35,540 bases of DNA from NCBI GenBank assembly GCA_000245075.1, contig JH599942.1:1-35540 (forward strand), given 5' to 3'. The stretch comes from Acetobacteraceae bacterium AT-5844. GTDB lineage: Bacteria > Pseudomonadota > Alphaproteobacteria > Acetobacterales > Acetobacteraceae. A program made the position numbers and the translations under genes. Below, in pieces: positions 7,753-16,269 of this stretch. Under the pieces are notes generated by a model. The model saw nothing but the letters and a program-made list of their open reading frames with translations, ran no database searches and was not told where the DNA came from. Every line of letters starts with the position of its first letter. The first letter of the stretch is position 1.

Positions 7753-7781
7753 CTTTCGCAGGCGCGCTGGCTGTCCCATGT
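7753..7781 (+). promoter_or_regulatory. Weak candidate RpoH promoter for clpP
   Basis: CTTT (7753-7756), 18 bases, then CCCATGT (7775-7781) fits the spacing and -10 of the alphaproteobacterial heat-shock pattern CTTG-N17/18-CYTATNT. The fourth -35 base and the third -10 base differ. It would start transcription about 100 bases before clpP. ClpP is a known heat-shock gene in related bacteria, which is the main reason to note it. Confidence 0.3.
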
Positions 7782-7886
7782 TAACCGGCGACGGTTAGAG
7801 TAACGGCGGAATGGGGAGTCGGCGCGGTCGGCAGGGGCAAGGGGCACCTGGACGGGCACGGCGCCGCCGCCGGGAAAGGATTGACG

Positions 7887-8543
7887 ATGCGTGACCGCGA
7901 TCCGGTCGAGATCTACAACAACACGCTGATCCCGATGGTCATTGAGCAGACCGCCCGGGGTGAGCGTTCCTTTGATATCTATTCGCGCCTGCTCAAGGAG
8001 CGGATCATCTTCCTGACCGGGCCGATTTTCGACCAGGTCGCCTCCCTGATCTGCGCCCAGCTGCTGTTCCTGGAAAGCGAGAACCCCAACAAGGACATCG
8101 CTTTCTACATCAACAGCCCGGGCGGCGTGGTGACGGCCGGCCTCGCGATGTACGACACCATGCAGTACATCCGCGCCCCGGTCTCCACCGTGTGCCTCGG
8201 CATGGCGGCCTCCGCCGGCTCCCTGCTGCTGACGGCGGGTGAGAAGGGCAAGCGCTTCGCACTGCCGAACAGCCAGGTGATGATCCACCAGCCTTCCGGC
8301 GGTGCCCAGGGCCAGGCGACGGACATCGCCATCCAGGCGCGCGAGATCCTCAAGACCCGCGAGCGGCTGAACAAGATCTATGTCCAGCACACAGGTCAGC
8401 CGATCGAGGAAATCGAGAAGAACATGGAGCGCGACACCTATCTGACAGCCGAGGAAGCCAAGGCTTTCGGGCTGATCGACCAGGTGGTGGAGCAGCGTCC
8501 GGCGGCCGTGGCACCGGCGGCGGAGCCTCCGCCGCAAGCCTGA
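7887..8543 (+). CDS. clpP: ATP-dependent Clp protease proteolytic subunit
   Basis: ClpP is the serine-peptidase chamber, a double heptamer, that degrades proteins fed to it by ClpX or ClpA. This copy has 218 residues, close to the family norm of about 200. The triad is complete: S109 in GMAASAGS, H134 in MIHQPSGG and D183 in MERDTYL. These align with E. coli Ser111, His136 and Asp185 of the precursor. The N-terminal VPMVIEQ-like segment ([16 protein letters not shown]) is conserved. The tail is Ala/Pro-rich and family-variable. GGGAAAGGA ends 6 bases before ATG 7887, which is preferred over the in-frame TTG at 7881. It is followed by clpX after 129 bases, and the two products act as one machine. 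Confidence 0.98.
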   Translation: MRDRDPVEIYNNTLIPMVIEQTARGERSFDIYSRLLKERIIFLTGPIFDQVASLICAQLLFLESENPNKDIAFYINSPGGVVTAGLAMYDTMQYIRAPVSTVCLGMAASAGSLLLTAGEKGKRFALPNSQVMIHQPSGGAQGQATDIAIQAREILKTRERLNKIYVQHTGQPIEEIEKNMERDTYLTAEEAKAFGLIDQVVEQRPAAVAPAAEPPPQA

Positions 8544-8601
8544 AGGCTTTGATTTCAATGGCATCCGGCTGGCGTCGAGCTGGGCGGGTGCCGTTCCACT
8601 T

Positions 8602-8621
8602 CCCCCAGCGTGACACTGGGG
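8602..8621 (+). other. Stem-loop in the clpP-clpX spacer
   Basis: CCCCAG (8603-8608) pairs with CTGGGG (8616-8621) across a 7-base loop. No T-run follows, so it is not a typical terminator. It could modulate read-through or stabilise one side of a processed mRNA. Only the shape supports this. Confidence 0.3.
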
Positions 8622-8672
8622 CTACAGTCCCGTCAGGTCCGCCGACTATTCCCGGCGGATCCAGGAGCGCTC

Positions 8673-9929
8673 ATGAGCAAGTCCGGCGACTCGAAGAATA
8701 CCCTGTACTGCTCGTTCTGCGGCAAGTCGCAGCACGAAGTGCGCAAGCTCATCGCCGGCCCGACGGTCTTCATCTGCGACGAGTGCGTCGAACTCTGCAT
8801 GGATATCATCCGTGAGGAGCACAAGACTCACTTGGTGAAGTCCCGGGACGGGGTGCCGACACCGCGCGAAATCTCCAAGGTGCTGGATGACTATGTGATC
8901 GGGCAGGAGCACGCCAAGAAGGTGCTCGCCGTCGCGGTCCATAATCACTACAAGCGCCTGGCTCATGGTGGGAAGGCGGGCGAGGTTGAGATCGCCAAGT
9001 CCAACATCATGCTGGTGGGGCCCACGGGCTCGGGCAAGACGCTGCTGGCCCAGACCCTGGCCCGCATCCTCGACGTGCCCTTCACCATGGCCGACGCCAC
9101 CACGCTGACCGAGGCGGGCTATGTTGGCGAGGATGTCGAGAACATCATCCTCAAGCTGCTGCAGGCCGCGGACTACAATGTGGAGCGCGCCCAGCGCGGC
9201 ATCGTCTATATCGACGAGGTCGACAAGATCAGCCGCAAGTCCGACAACCCCTCCATCACCCGTGATGTGAGCGGCGAGGGCGTGCAGCAGGCGCTGCTGA
9301 AGATCATGGAAGGCACCGTCGCCTCCGTGCCGCCGCAGGGCGGGCGCAAGCATCCGCAGCAGGAATTCCTGCAGGTCGATACCTCCAACATCCTGTTCAT
9401 TGTGGGCGGGGCGTTCGCGGGGCTCGAGAAGATCATCGCGGCCAAGGGCAAGGGCTCTGGCATCGGCTATGGCGCCGAGGTCCGCGGGCCGGATGAGCGC
9501 CGGGCCGGTGCCATCCTGCGCGAGGTGGAGCCCGAGGATCTGCTGAAGTTCGGCCTGATCCCCGAGTTCATCGGCCGCCTGCCGGTCATCGCCACGCTCG
9601 AGGATCTCGACGAGAAGGCGCTGATCGAAATCCTGACCAAGCCGAAGAATGCGCTGCTGAAGCAGTATCAGCGGCTGTTCGAGATGGAGGCGACCAAGCT
9701 CTCCTTCACGGACGACGCATTGAAGTCGGTGGCCAACCGCGCGATCCAGCGCAAAACCGGCGCGCGTGGCCTGCGCTCGATCATGGAGAGCATTCTGCTC
9801 AGCACCATGTACGACCTGCCGGGGCTGGAAGACGTGAACGAAGTCGTGGTGAACAAGGAGGTGGCCGAAGGCCGCGCAGCCCCCTTGTACATCTATGGTG
9901 AACGGGCGGCGGAGCAGTCTTCCGCTTGA
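8673..9929 (+). CDS. clpX: ClpX, AAA+ unfoldase of the ClpXP protease
   Basis: ClpX is the hexameric ATPase that recognises, unfolds and threads substrates into ClpP. The 418-residue product has the N-terminal C4 zinc-binding domain (CSFCGK, then CDECVELC), Walker A GPTGSGKT at 116-123 (K122), the pore-loop segment GYVGEDVE, Walker [10 protein letters not shown], and sensor-2 GARGLRS. The ClpP-docking loop, IGF in E. coli, reads IGY at 264-266. AGGAG at 8663-8667 lies 5 bases before ATG 8673. The C-terminal tail is slightly extended (ERAAEQSSA). clpP lies upstream and lon follows, so both main cytosolic AAA+ proteolysis systems are adjacent. Confidence 0.98.
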   Translation: MSKSGDSKNTLYCSFCGKSQHEVRKLIAGPTVFICDECVELCMDIIREEHKTHLVKSRDGVPTPREISKVLDDYVIGQEHAKKVLAVAVHNHYKRLAHGGKAGEVEIAKSNIMLVGPTGSGKTLLAQTLARILDVPFTMADATTLTEAGYVGEDVENIILKLLQAADYNVERAQRGIVYIDEVDKISRKSDNPSITRDVSGEGVQQALLKIMEGTVASVPPQGGRKHPQQEFLQVDTSNILFIVGGAFAGLEKIIAAKGKGSGIGYGAEVRGPDERRAGAILREVEPEDLLKFGLIPEFIGRLPVIATLEDLDEKALIEILTKPKNALLKQYQRLFEMEATKLSFTDDALKSVANRAIQRKTGARGLRSIMESILLSTMYDLPGLEDVNEVVVNKEVAEGRAAPLYIYGERAAEQSSA

Positions 9930-9947
9930 GCCGGGGCTCCGGTCCGA

Positions 9948-9980
9948 CCCGGGGGCAGGTCTGCCATGGCTTGCCCCGGG
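9948..9980 (+). other. GC-rich hairpin between clpX and lon
   Basis: CCCGGGGGCA (9948-9957) pairs with TGCCCCGGG (9972-9980), with one unpaired G. There is no downstream T-run. Its right arm overlaps the -35 of the candidate lon promoter, so it may be a partial terminator of the clpX transcript or simply a GC-rich coincidence. Confidence 0.3.
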
Positions 9981-9998
9981 CGGCTACCGGCCCCATCT
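9970..9998 (+). promoter_or_regulatory. Candidate RpoH (sigma-32) heat-shock promoter of lon
   Basis: CTTGCCC at 9970-9976 and CCCCATCT at 9991-9998 are separated by 14 bases. Read as the E. coli sigma-32 pattern (CTTGAAA, 11-16 bases, CCCCATNT), the -10 is a perfect match and the -35 matches at CTTG. Read as the alphaproteobacterial pattern (CTTG-N17/18-CYTATNT), it also fits with one mismatch. Transcription would begin near 10005, leaving a leader of about 70 bases before lon, a known RpoH target. Confidence 0.5.
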
Positions 9999-10074
9999 CC
10001 GGGAATACCCCGTGGCAACGGAGCCGTGCCGAGAACGGGCGGAACCGTGCCGACTGTCCTGAGTGAGGTCCCCT

Positions 10075-12489
10075 ATGGCGGATAAGAATCCGGAACTGCT
10101 GAGCGGCGAACTGCTTCCCGTACTGCCGCTCCGCGACATCGTCGTCTTCCCCCACATGATCGTTCCCCTGTTCGTCGGGCGCGAGAAGAGTGTGCGGGCT
10201 TTGGAAGCGGTGATGCGCGATGACAAGCAGATCCTGCTCGTTGCGCAGAAGAATGCGGCCCAGGATGACCCTGGCGCCAGTGATTTGTATGAAGTCGGCA
10301 CTGTCTCCACGGTGCTGCAGCTGCTCAAGCTGCCGGACGGCACGGTCAAGGTGCTGGTTGAAGGCGGCCGCCGCGCGCGCGTGACCGGTTTCAAGGAAAC
10401 CGACCAATACTTCGAGGCCTTTGCGACGCCGATAGAGGAAAGCGCTGGCGAGGCGCCGGAGCTGGAGGCGCTGGCCCGCACGGTCGTCACGCAGTTCGAG
10501 CAGTACATCAAGCTGAACAAGAAGATCGCGCCGGAGGTGCTGGTCTCGATCAACCAGATCGAGGATGCGGCCAAGCTGGCGGATACGGTGGCAAGCCACC
10601 TGAATCTGAAGATCAGCGAGAAGCAGGAGCTGCTGGACACCGCCTCCGTGGCGGCTCGTCTGGAGCGCGTCTTCGCTCATATGGAGAGCGAAATTGGCGT
10701 GCTTCAGGTGGAGAAGCGCATCCGGAACCGCGTGAAGCGGCAGATGGAGAAGACCCAGCGCGAGTACTATCTGAATGAGCAGATGAAGGCCATTCAGAAG
10801 GAGCTGGGCGAGGGCGAGGACGGCAAGGACGAGCTGGCCGAGCTGGAAGAGCGCATCAAGGCCACCAAGCTCTCCACCGAGGCGCGCGACAAGGCCATGG
10901 CCGAGCTGAAGAAGCTGCGGACCATGTCTCCGATGAGCGCGGAGGCGACGGTGGTGCGCAACTACCTCGACTGGATCCTGTCGATCCCTTGGAAGAAGAA
11001 GTCCAAGGTCAAGAACGACCTGATCAAGGCCGAGGAAATCCTCGACCACGACCATTACGGCCTGGATAAGGTCAAGGAGCGTATCCTTGAGTATCTGGCC
11101 GTGCAATCGCGCAGCCCGAAGATCCGTGGCCCGATCCTGTGCCTCGTCGGCCCGCCGGGCGTCGGCAAGACCTCGCTGGGCAAGAGCATCGCCAAGGCGA
11201 CCAACCGCAACTTCGTGCGGATGAGCCTGGGCGGCGTGCGGGATGAGGCCGAGGTGCGTGGCCACAGGCGGACCTATATCGGCTCCATGCCGGGCAAGGT
11301 TATCCAGGGCATGAAGAAGGCCAAGACCAGCAATCCGCTGTTCCTGCTGGACGAGATCGACAAGCTCGGCGCCGACTGGCGCGGGGACCCGTCCTCCGCC
11401 CTGCTGGAGGTGCTGGACCCGGAGCAGAACTCGACCTTCGCCGACCACTACCTGGAGGTGGATTACGACCTGTCCGACGTGATGTTCGTCACCACGGCCA
11501 ACAGCCTGCGCATGCCGCAGCCGCTGCTGGACCGCATGGAGATCATCCGCATCCCCGGCTACACCGAGGATGAGAAGGTGCAGATCGCCCGCCGCCACCT
11601 GCTGCCCAAGGTCACCGAGGCCAATGGGCTAAAGGAAGGGGAGTGGAGCGTCTCCGACGACGCGCTGCTGGACCTGGTGCGCTACTACACGCGTGAGGCC
11701 GGCGTGCGTAACCTGGAGCGTGAGGTTGGCGGTCTGGCCCGCAAGGCGGTGAAGGAGATCGTCTCCAAGAAGGCCAAGAAGGTCGCGATCACCCGCAAGA
11801 ATCTGGACAAGTACGCCGGCGTGCGGAAGTTCAGCTTCGGCGAGACCGAGGCCGAGGACATGGTGGGTGTCGTTACCGGCCTGGCCTGGACCGAGGTGGG
11901 TGGCGAGATCCTGACCATCGAGTCGGTCATGGTGCCCGGCAAGGGCAAGGTCCAGACCACCGGCAAGCTCGGCGATGTGATGCAGGAAAGTGTCTCGGCC
12001 GCGCTCAGCTATGTGCGCAGCCGTGCCATCAGCTTCGGCATCAAGCCCACGCTGTTCGACCGGCGGGACATCCACGTGCACGTGCCGGAAGGCGCGACTC
12101 CGAAGGATGGCCCTTCCGCCGGCATCGCGATGGCGACCAGCATCGTCTCCGTGCTGACGGGCATCCCCGTTCGCAAGGACGTGGCGATGACGGGCGAGAT
12201 CACGCTGCGCGGCCGCGTACTGCCGATCGGCGGGTTGAAGGAGAAGCTGCTGGCGGCCCTGCGGGCTGGCATCACCACCGCCTTCATCCCGAAGGACAAC
12301 GAGAAAGATCTGGTCGAAATCCCGGATAACGTGAAGAAGGCCATCAAGATCATTCCCGTGGCCCATGTGGACGAGGTGATCGGCAAGGCGCTGGTGCGCC
12401 AGCCCGAGGCCATTACCTGGGCGGAGCCGGAGGAGGCTGCTTCCGGCAACGCTCCGCAGCCCCCTAGCCCGGCGCCTCTGGCGCATTAA
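10075..12489 (+). CDS. lon: Lon ATP-dependent serine protease
   Basis: Lon is the homo-hexameric protease that removes misfolded and short-lived regulatory proteins in the cytoplasm. The 804-residue product has the N-terminal substrate domain starting at LPVLPLRDIVVFPHM, a long coiled-coil region rich in Lys/Glu (about 190-290), the AAA+ module with Walker A GPPGVGKT (K365) and the Walker B segment PLFLLDEIDKLG, and the C-terminal peptidase domain with the Ser-Lys dyad S681 (PKDGPSAG) and K724 (GLKEKLLAAL). Spacing of the dyad matches E. coli S679/K722. ATG 10075 has TGAGG 6 bases upstream. An in-frame ATG at 10063 lacks support. A candidate RpoH promoter precedes it and an intrinsic terminator follows. 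The Pro/Ala/Ser tail is variable in the family. Confidence 0.98.
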   Translation: MADKNPELLSGELLPVLPLRDIVVFPHMIVPLFVGREKSVRALEAVMRDDKQILLVAQKNAAQDDPGASDLYEVGTVSTVLQLLKLPDGTVKVLVEGGRRARVTGFKETDQYFEAFATPIEESAGEAPELEALARTVVTQFEQYIKLNKKIAPEVLVSINQIEDAAKLADTVASHLNLKISEKQELLDTASVAARLERVFAHMESEIGVLQVEKRIRNRVKRQMEKTQREYYLNEQMKAIQKELGEGEDGKDELAELEERIKATKLSTEARDKAMAELKKLRTMSPMSAEATVVRNYLDWILSIPWKKKSKVKNDLIKAEEILDHDHYGLDKVKERILEYLAVQSRSPKIRGPILCLVGPPGVGKTSLGKSIAKATNRNFVRMSLGGVRDEAEVRGHRRTYIGSMPGKVIQGMKKAKTSNPLFLLDEIDKLGADWRGDPSSALLEVLDPEQNSTFADHYLEVDYDLSDVMFVTTANSLRMPQPLLDRMEIIRIPGYTEDEKVQIARRHLLPKVTEANGLKEGEWSVSDDALLDLVRYYTREAGVRNLEREVGGLARKAVKEIVSKKAKKVAITRKNLDKYAGVRKFSFGETEAEDMVGVVTGLAWTEVGGEILTIESVMVPGKGKVQTTGKLGDVMQESVSAALSYVRSRAISFGIKPTLFDRRDIHVHVPEGATPKDGPSAGIAMATSIVSVLTGIPVRKDVAMTGEITLRGRVLPIGGLKEKLLAALRAGITTAFIPKDNEKDLVEIPDNVKKAIKIIPVAHVDEVIGKALVRQPEAITWAEPEEAASGNAPQPPSPAPLAH

Positions 12490-12519
12490 GGCGCGGCCTG
12501 CGCGGCCATCTGACGACTG

Positions 12520-12553
12520 CAAGGGGTGGCCTCGGCCGCCCCTTGTGCATTTT
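12520..12553 (+). terminator. Intrinsic terminator of lon
   Basis: CAAGGGGTGGC (12520-12530) pairs with GCCGCCCCTTG (12535-12545) through one G-U pair around loop CTCG, followed by TGCATTTTGG. The position, 30 bases after the lon stop, is as expected. Confidence 0.72.
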
Positions 12554-12599
12554 GGGCGCAACAACCTCGGAGTTTTGCTGCGGTCCCGGCAGGCTGCCG

Positions 12600-12628
12600 T
12601 TGACGGGGCAAAATCGCACTGCCTAGTG
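12600..12628 (+). promoter_or_regulatory. Candidate housekeeping promoter of hup
   Basis: TTGACGG at 12600-12606 followed by GCCTAGTG at 12621-12628 resembles the alphaproteobacterial housekeeping pattern TTGACGS-N10/14-GCTANAWC. The -35 is perfect and the -10 is weak. The position just after the lon terminator and about 60 bases before the HU start supports it. Confidence 0.42.
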
Positions 12629-12689
12629 TCGAAGGAAGACCGACTGGCTCGGGGCCGGTCCGGGACCGATTCAACAAGGGGGTTGCCCA

Positions 12690-12962
12690 GTGAACAAGCA
12701 GGATCTGGTGTCGGTCGTGGCCGAAACCGGCGAACTGTCCAAGGTGAAGGCCGGCGAGGTCGTGGATGCGCTGTTCGACGCCATCGGCAACGCGCTGAAG
12801 CAGAAGGAAGAGGTCCGCCTCGTGGGCTTCGGCACCTTCTCCATTTCGCACCGCAAGGCCGGCAAGGGACGGAATCCGCGCACCGGTGAAGAAATCGACA
12901 TTGCGGCGACGACCACAGTGCGCTTCAAGGCGGGCAAGGGACTGAAGGACGGCGTGAGCTGA
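12690..12962 (+). CDS. HU-family DNA-binding protein
   Basis: HU is a small nucleoid protein that binds and bends DNA as a dimer. This copy is 90 residues, the standard size. It has the helical dimerisation body (NKQDLVSVVAETGELSKVKA), the conserved core VRLVGFGTFSISHRKAGKG, and the arm with GRNPRTGEEIDI, whose proline intercalates into DNA, ending in the usual FKAGKGLKD. Start is GTG at 12690 with AAGGGGG 7 bases upstream; no ATG fits. Position after lon is the common gammaproteobacterial and alphaproteobacterial arrangement (hupB-like). No terminator lies between it and tRNA-Val, so they may share a transcript. Confidence 0.97.
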   Translation: MNKQDLVSVVAETGELSKVKAGEVVDALFDAIGNALKQKEEVRLVGFGTFSISHRKAGKGRNPRTGEEIDIAATTTVRFKAGKGLKDGVS

Positions 12963-12978
12963 TTCGTTTTCGTCTTCA

Positions 12979-13050
12979 GGGCGCTTAGCTCAGCGGTAGA
13001 GCGCCTCGTTTACACCGAGGATGCCGGGGGTTCGAATCCCTCAGCGCCCA
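12979..13050 (+). tRNA. tRNA-Val (anticodon UAC)
   Basis: The acceptor arms GGGCGCT (12979-12985) and AGCGCCC (13043-13049) pair, with discriminator A at 13050. No CCA is encoded (TTC follows), so the CCA would be added enzymatically. The anticodon stem CCTCG/CGAGG encloses TTTACAC, giving TAC at 13011-13013. D arm TAGCTCAGCGGTAGAG and T arm GGGTTCGAATCCC are canonical. Confidence 0.97.
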
Positions 13051-13109
13051 TTCCCCTCAGCGGGATGATACTGAAGACAAAACAATCGCAAAAAAGCGAT
13101 GTCAGTCAG

Positions 13110-13138
13110 TTGACACAGTAAGGCGGGGGCCGTATTTC
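13110..13138 (+). promoter_or_regulatory. Sigma-70 promoter of tRNA-Asp
   Basis: TTGACA at 13110-13115 is a perfect -35, followed after exactly 17 bases by TATTTC at 13133-13138. Transcription would start around 13145, about 10 bases before the mature tRNA-Asp. It is the best housekeeping promoter in the window. Confidence 0.65.
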
Positions 13139-13154
13139 CCGCCCCACGCCGCAA

Positions 13155-13231
<77 letters not shown>

Positions 13232-13248
13232 CTGCGGTGGTTTAGTTC

Positions 13249-13284
13249 AAAACGCCGCCCTGGATCTGCCCAGGGCGGCGTTTT
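13249..13284. terminator. Strong intrinsic terminator after tRNA-Asp
   Basis: AAAACGCCGCCCTGG (13249-13263) and CCAGGGCGGCGTTTT (13270-13284) are perfect 15-base complements around loop ATCTGC. The A-run on one side and T-run on the other would let it stop transcription from either direction. It separates the tRNA unit from the nuo operon. Confidence 0.93.
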
Positions 13285-13463
13285 GCTTTGCGCATGGCTG
13301 CTTTTCAATGTTCTGCAATGCCCCGCAGGCTATGGCGATTGTGGCGCGAGGCGAGTAATGTCCGGCCAGCGTTGCGCTGCGGTATGCCCCGCGGCGTGGC
13401 ATTGCTATGTGCTCCCCTGTGCATGGCTGTTTGGGGCCCTTTGGCCCGAGGGACGGATGCATC
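13285..13463 (+). promoter_or_regulatory. Intergenic leader region of the nuo operon
   Basis: This 179-base gap must hold the nuo promoter because a strong terminator precedes it, but I see no near-consensus -35/-10 pair. TGCTATGTG near 13403-13411 resembles an extended -10 but lacks a matching -35. Two similar stretches, both starting ATGCCCCGC (13318 and 13384) and followed by a GGC/ATTG pattern, form an imperfect direct repeat. No ORF here looks real. Confidence 0.4.
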
Positions 13464-13832
13464 ATGACCCAGCCCCTGCTGGCCAACTATTTCCCGATCC
13501 TGGTCTTCCTGGTGATTGCCGGTGGCATTGCCATCGCGATGGTGGGCGGCAGTGTGCTGGCCGCGAAGCAGAAGCCGTATGCCGAGAAGCTCTCGACCTA
13601 TGAGTGCGGCTTCGAGCCCTTCGAGGACACGCACCACCGCTTCGACGTGCGGTTCTACCTGGTGGCCATCCTGTTCATCATCTTCGACCTGGAAGTGGCC
13701 TTCCTGTTCCCCTGGGCCATCACCCTGGGCCAGATCGGCTGGGAAGGGTTCCTGTCCATGATGGTGTTCCTCGGCGTGCTGACGGCGGGCTTCATCTACG
13801 AATGGCGCAAGGGCGCCCTGGATTGGGAGTGA
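13464..13832 (+). CDS. nuoA: NADH-quinone oxidoreductase subunit A
   Basis: NuoA is a small membrane subunit of respiratory complex I that lines the quinone/proton-path interface. The 122-residue product has three hydrophobic segments (about residues 8-30, 60-85 and 90-112). It carries the family core [21 protein letters not shown] in the first loop, where a redox-state-sensitive cysteine lies, and [11 protein letters not shown] in the second membrane segment with buried acidic residues. Start at ATG 13464 gives the normal length; GAGGGA lies 10 bases upstream. It opens a complete nuoA-N operon and is followed by nuoB after 7 bases. Confidence 0.97.
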   Translation: MTQPLLANYFPILVFLVIAGGIAIAMVGGSVLAAKQKPYAEKLSTYECGFEPFEDTHHRFDVRFYLVAILFIIFDLEVAFLFPWAITLGQIGWEGFLSMMVFLGVLTAGFIYEWRKGALDWE

Positions 13833-13839
13833 GCCACCG

Positions 13840-14397
13840 ATGAGCAGCACGAACGACCAGATGGCCTGGAACAGCCAGGCCCTGCCGCCGGGCGCCGCGC
13901 AGAAGTCGGTGATCGACAGCGTGACCGGCGAGATCGAGGACAAGGGCTTCGTTATCGCCAACCTCGACAAGGTGGTGAACTGGGCCCGCACGGGCAGCCT
14001 GTGGCCGATGACCTTCGGCCTGGCCTGCTGCGCGGTGCCGATGATTCACTCCTACATGGCGCGCTACGACCTTGACCGCTTCGGCGTCATCCCGCGCGGC
14101 TCGCCGCGTCAGTCGGATGTCATGATCGTCGCCGGTACGCTGACCAACAAGATGGCCCCCGCGCTTCGCAAGGTCTACGATCAGATGGCCGAGCCGCGTT
14201 ACGTCATCTCCATGGGCAGCTGCGCCAATGGCGGCGGCTACTACCATTACAGCTACAGCGTGGTGCGCGGCTGCGATCGCGTGGTGCCAGTGGACATCTA
14301 TGTTCCTGGCTGCCCGCCGACGGCTGAGGCGCTGGTGTACGGCATCCTGCAGCTGCAGAAGAAAATCCGCCGGACGGGGAGCATCCTCCGTGGCTGA
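13840..14397 (+). CDS. nuoB: NADH-quinone oxidoreductase subunit B (N2 cluster)
   Basis: NuoB carries the terminal 4Fe-4S cluster N2, which hands electrons to ubiquinone. The 185-residue product has all four ligands: the tandem cysteines C63-C64 in [10 protein letters not shown]128 in MGSCANGGG and C158 in PGCPPT. The loop [14 protein letters not shown] is conserved. The N-terminal 30 residues are a family-variable extension. The stop overlaps the start of nuoC by 8 bases, pointing to coupled translation. Confidence 0.98.
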   Translation: MSSTNDQMAWNSQALPPGAAQKSVIDSVTGEIEDKGFVIANLDKVVNWARTGSLWPMTFGLACCAVPMIHSYMARYDLDRFGVIPRGSPRQSDVMIVAGTLTNKMAPALRKVYDQMAEPRYVISMGSCANGGGYYHYSYSVVRGCDRVVPVDIYVPGCPPTAEALVYGILQLQKKIRRTGSILRG

Positions 14398-15055
14398 CGA
14401 AACCCCGACCACTGAAATCGCCGAGCCCGCGCCGCTCTCCAAGCTGGAGCAGCTCGTCGCGGACGTCATGGCTTCCGTTCCTGCCGGGGTGATTTCCCGG
14501 GGCCGCGTGGTGCGCGGTGCCGAGGCTGAAATCTTCGCCGCGCGCGACGCCCTGCCGGCGCTGATGGGCATGCTGCGGGACGATCCGCGCTTCGCCTTCA
14601 CCCAGTGCGTCGATCTCTGCGGCGTGGACTGGCCGGCACGCGCCGAGCGGTTCGAGGTGGTGTACAACCTGCTCTCGCTGTCGCTGAATCATCGCCTGCG
14701 CGTCGTGATCACCACCGATGCCAGCATGCCGGTGCCGAGCGTCTCCTCCATCTGGCCGAGCGCCACCTGGTATGAGCGCGAGGCCTGGGACATGTACGGC
14801 ATCATCTTCGAGGGTCAGCCCGACCTGCGCCGTATCCTTACCGATTACGGCTTCGAGGGGCACCCGCTGCGCAAGGACTTCCCGCTGACCGGCTTCGTCG
14901 AGGTCCGCTACGACCCCGAGCGGCAGGCGGTGGTGTATGAGCCCGTCAAGCTGCAGCAGGACTTCCGCAATTTCGATTTCCTCTCGCCCTGGGAAGGCAT
15001 GACCACGCTGCCCGGCGACGAGAAGGTGCATCTCAACCGGATTACCCGCGAATGA
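14390..15055 (+). CDS. nuoC: NADH-quinone oxidoreductase subunit C (30 kDa)
   Basis: NuoC is a peripheral-arm scaffold subunit next to NuoD near the quinone site. The signature block is [15 protein letters not shown] followed by [22 protein letters not shown]. Here the usual GHPD reads GQPD, a mild substitution. I place the start at GTG 14390 (MADETPTTE), giving 221 residues, because GGGGAG at 14376-14381 lies 8 bases before it and it overlaps nuoB only slightly. A longer open frame from ATG 14228 would overlap nuoB by 170 bases and is not credible. It is separate from nuoD, not fused as in E. coli. Confidence 0.95.
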   Translation: MADETPTTEIAEPAPLSKLEQLVADVMASVPAGVISRGRVVRGAEAEIFAARDALPALMGMLRDDPRFAFTQCVDLCGVDWPARAERFEVVYNLLSLSLNHRLRVVITTDASMPVPSVSSIWPSATWYEREAWDMYGIIFEGQPDLRRILTDYGFEGHPLRKDFPLTGFVEVRYDPERQAVVYEPVKLQQDFRNFDFLSPWEGMTTLPGDEKVHLNRITRE

Positions 15056-16269
15056 GCACCGAGGCACAGGACACGGCGCCCGTCACCGAGACGCGCACCG
15101 TTGAATACGATAGCCACACCATCAATTTCGGCCCGCAGCACCCTGCGGCGCACGGCGTGCTGCGCCTGATCCTGGAGTTGAAGGGTGAGGTGGTTGAGCG
15201 TGCGGACCCGCATATCGGCCTGCTGCACCGCGGCACCGAGAAGCTGATCGAGCACAAGACCTATCTGCAGGCGCTGCCCTACTTCGACCGCCTCGACTAC
15301 GTGGCGCCGATGGCGCAGGAGCATGCCTTCGCGCTGGCGACGGAGCGTCTGCTGGGCGTCGAGGCGCCGATCCGCGCGCAGTACATCCGCGTGATGTTCG
15401 CGGAAATCAGCCGCATCCTGAACCACATCCTCAACATCACCACCTACGCGCTGGACGTCGGTGCGACGACCCCGTCGCTCTGGGGTTTCGAGCAGCGCGA
15501 AGTGCTGTTGGAGATCTATGAGGCGGCGTCCGGCTCCCACTATCACGCCAACTATGTGCGTCCGGGCGGTGTGGCCAAGGACATCCCGGCCGGGCTGATC
15601 GAGAAGATCGAGCGCTGGTCTGAGAAGTTCCCGGCCTTCGTCGATGACCTGGAGCGCCTGCTGACGGGCAACCGCATCTTCAAGCAGCGCACGGTGGATA
15701 TCGGCATCATGACGGCCGAGCAGGCGATGGAGTGGGGCTTCAGCGGCCCCTGCATCCGCGCTTCCGGCTGCGCTTGGGACCTGCGCCGCAGCCAGCCCTA
15801 TGACATCTACGACCAGCTCGAATTCGAGATCCCGGTCGGCAGCCATGGCGACTGCTACGAGCGCTACCTGGTCCGCATCGCGGAGATGCGGGAGAGCCAC
15901 AAGATCATCAAGCAGTGCATCCAGCAGATGCCGGGTGGTCCTGTGAAGCTGCAGGACAGCAAGATCGTGCCGCCGAAGCGGGGTGAGATGAAGCGCTCGA
16001 TGGAAGCGCTGATCCACCACTTCAAGCTGTACACCGAGGGCTATCACGTGCCTGAGGGCAGCACCTATTCGGTGGTCGAGGCGCCCAAGGGCGAGTTCGG
16101 CGTGTACCTGGTGGCCGACGGCACCAACAAGCCGTATCGCTGCCATATCCGTGCGCCCGGATTTGCCCATTTGCAGGCGATGGAAGTGCTCTCCAAGGGG
16201 CACATGCTGGCTGACGCGGTCTCGGTGATCGGCAGCCTGGATATCGTGTTCGGAGAGATCGACCGGTGA
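15052..16269 (+). CDS. nuoD: NADH-quinone oxidoreductase subunit D (49 kDa)
   Basis: NuoD forms most of the quinone-binding cavity beside NuoB and derives from the large subunit of NiFe hydrogenases. The 405-residue product has the [10 protein letters not shown] segment near its N-terminus, with the histidine that contacts the quinone headgroup, and the 49-kDa signature [14 protein letters not shown]. Further on are [15 protein letters not shown] and the C-terminal DIVFGEIDR, in which the terminal arginine is conserved. Its ATG overlaps the nuoC stop in an ATGA arrangement. Confidence 0.98.
   Translation: MSTEAQDTAPVTETRTVEYDSHTINFGPQHPAAHGVLRLILELKGEVVERADPHIGLLHRGTEKLIEHKTYLQALPYFDRLDYVAPMAQEHAFALATERLLGVEAPIRAQYIRVMFAEISRILNHILNITTYALDVGATTPSLWGFEQREVLLEIYEAASGSHYHANYVRPGGVAKDIPAGLIEKIERWSEKFPAFVDDLERLLTGNRIFKQRTVDIGIMTAEQAMEWGFSGPCIRASGCAWDLRRSQPYDIYDQLEFEIPVGSHGDCYERYLVRIAEMRESHKIIKQCIQQMPGGPVKLQDSKIVPPKRGEMKRSMEALIHHFKLYTEGYHVPEGSTYSVVEAPKGEFGVYLVADGTNKPYRCHIRAPGFAHLQAMEVLSKGHMLADAVSVIGSLDIVFGEIDR

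Noticed and set aside
13051-13109. ATCGC-AAAAAA-GCGAT as a tRNA-Val terminator
   Set aside because: The stem is only 5 bp and no T-run follows; it does not distinguish from chance.
14228-14389. Longer NuoC starting at ATG 14228
   Set aside because: It would overlap 170 bases of nuoB, including a conserved cluster ligand region; GTG 14390 has its own ribosome site.
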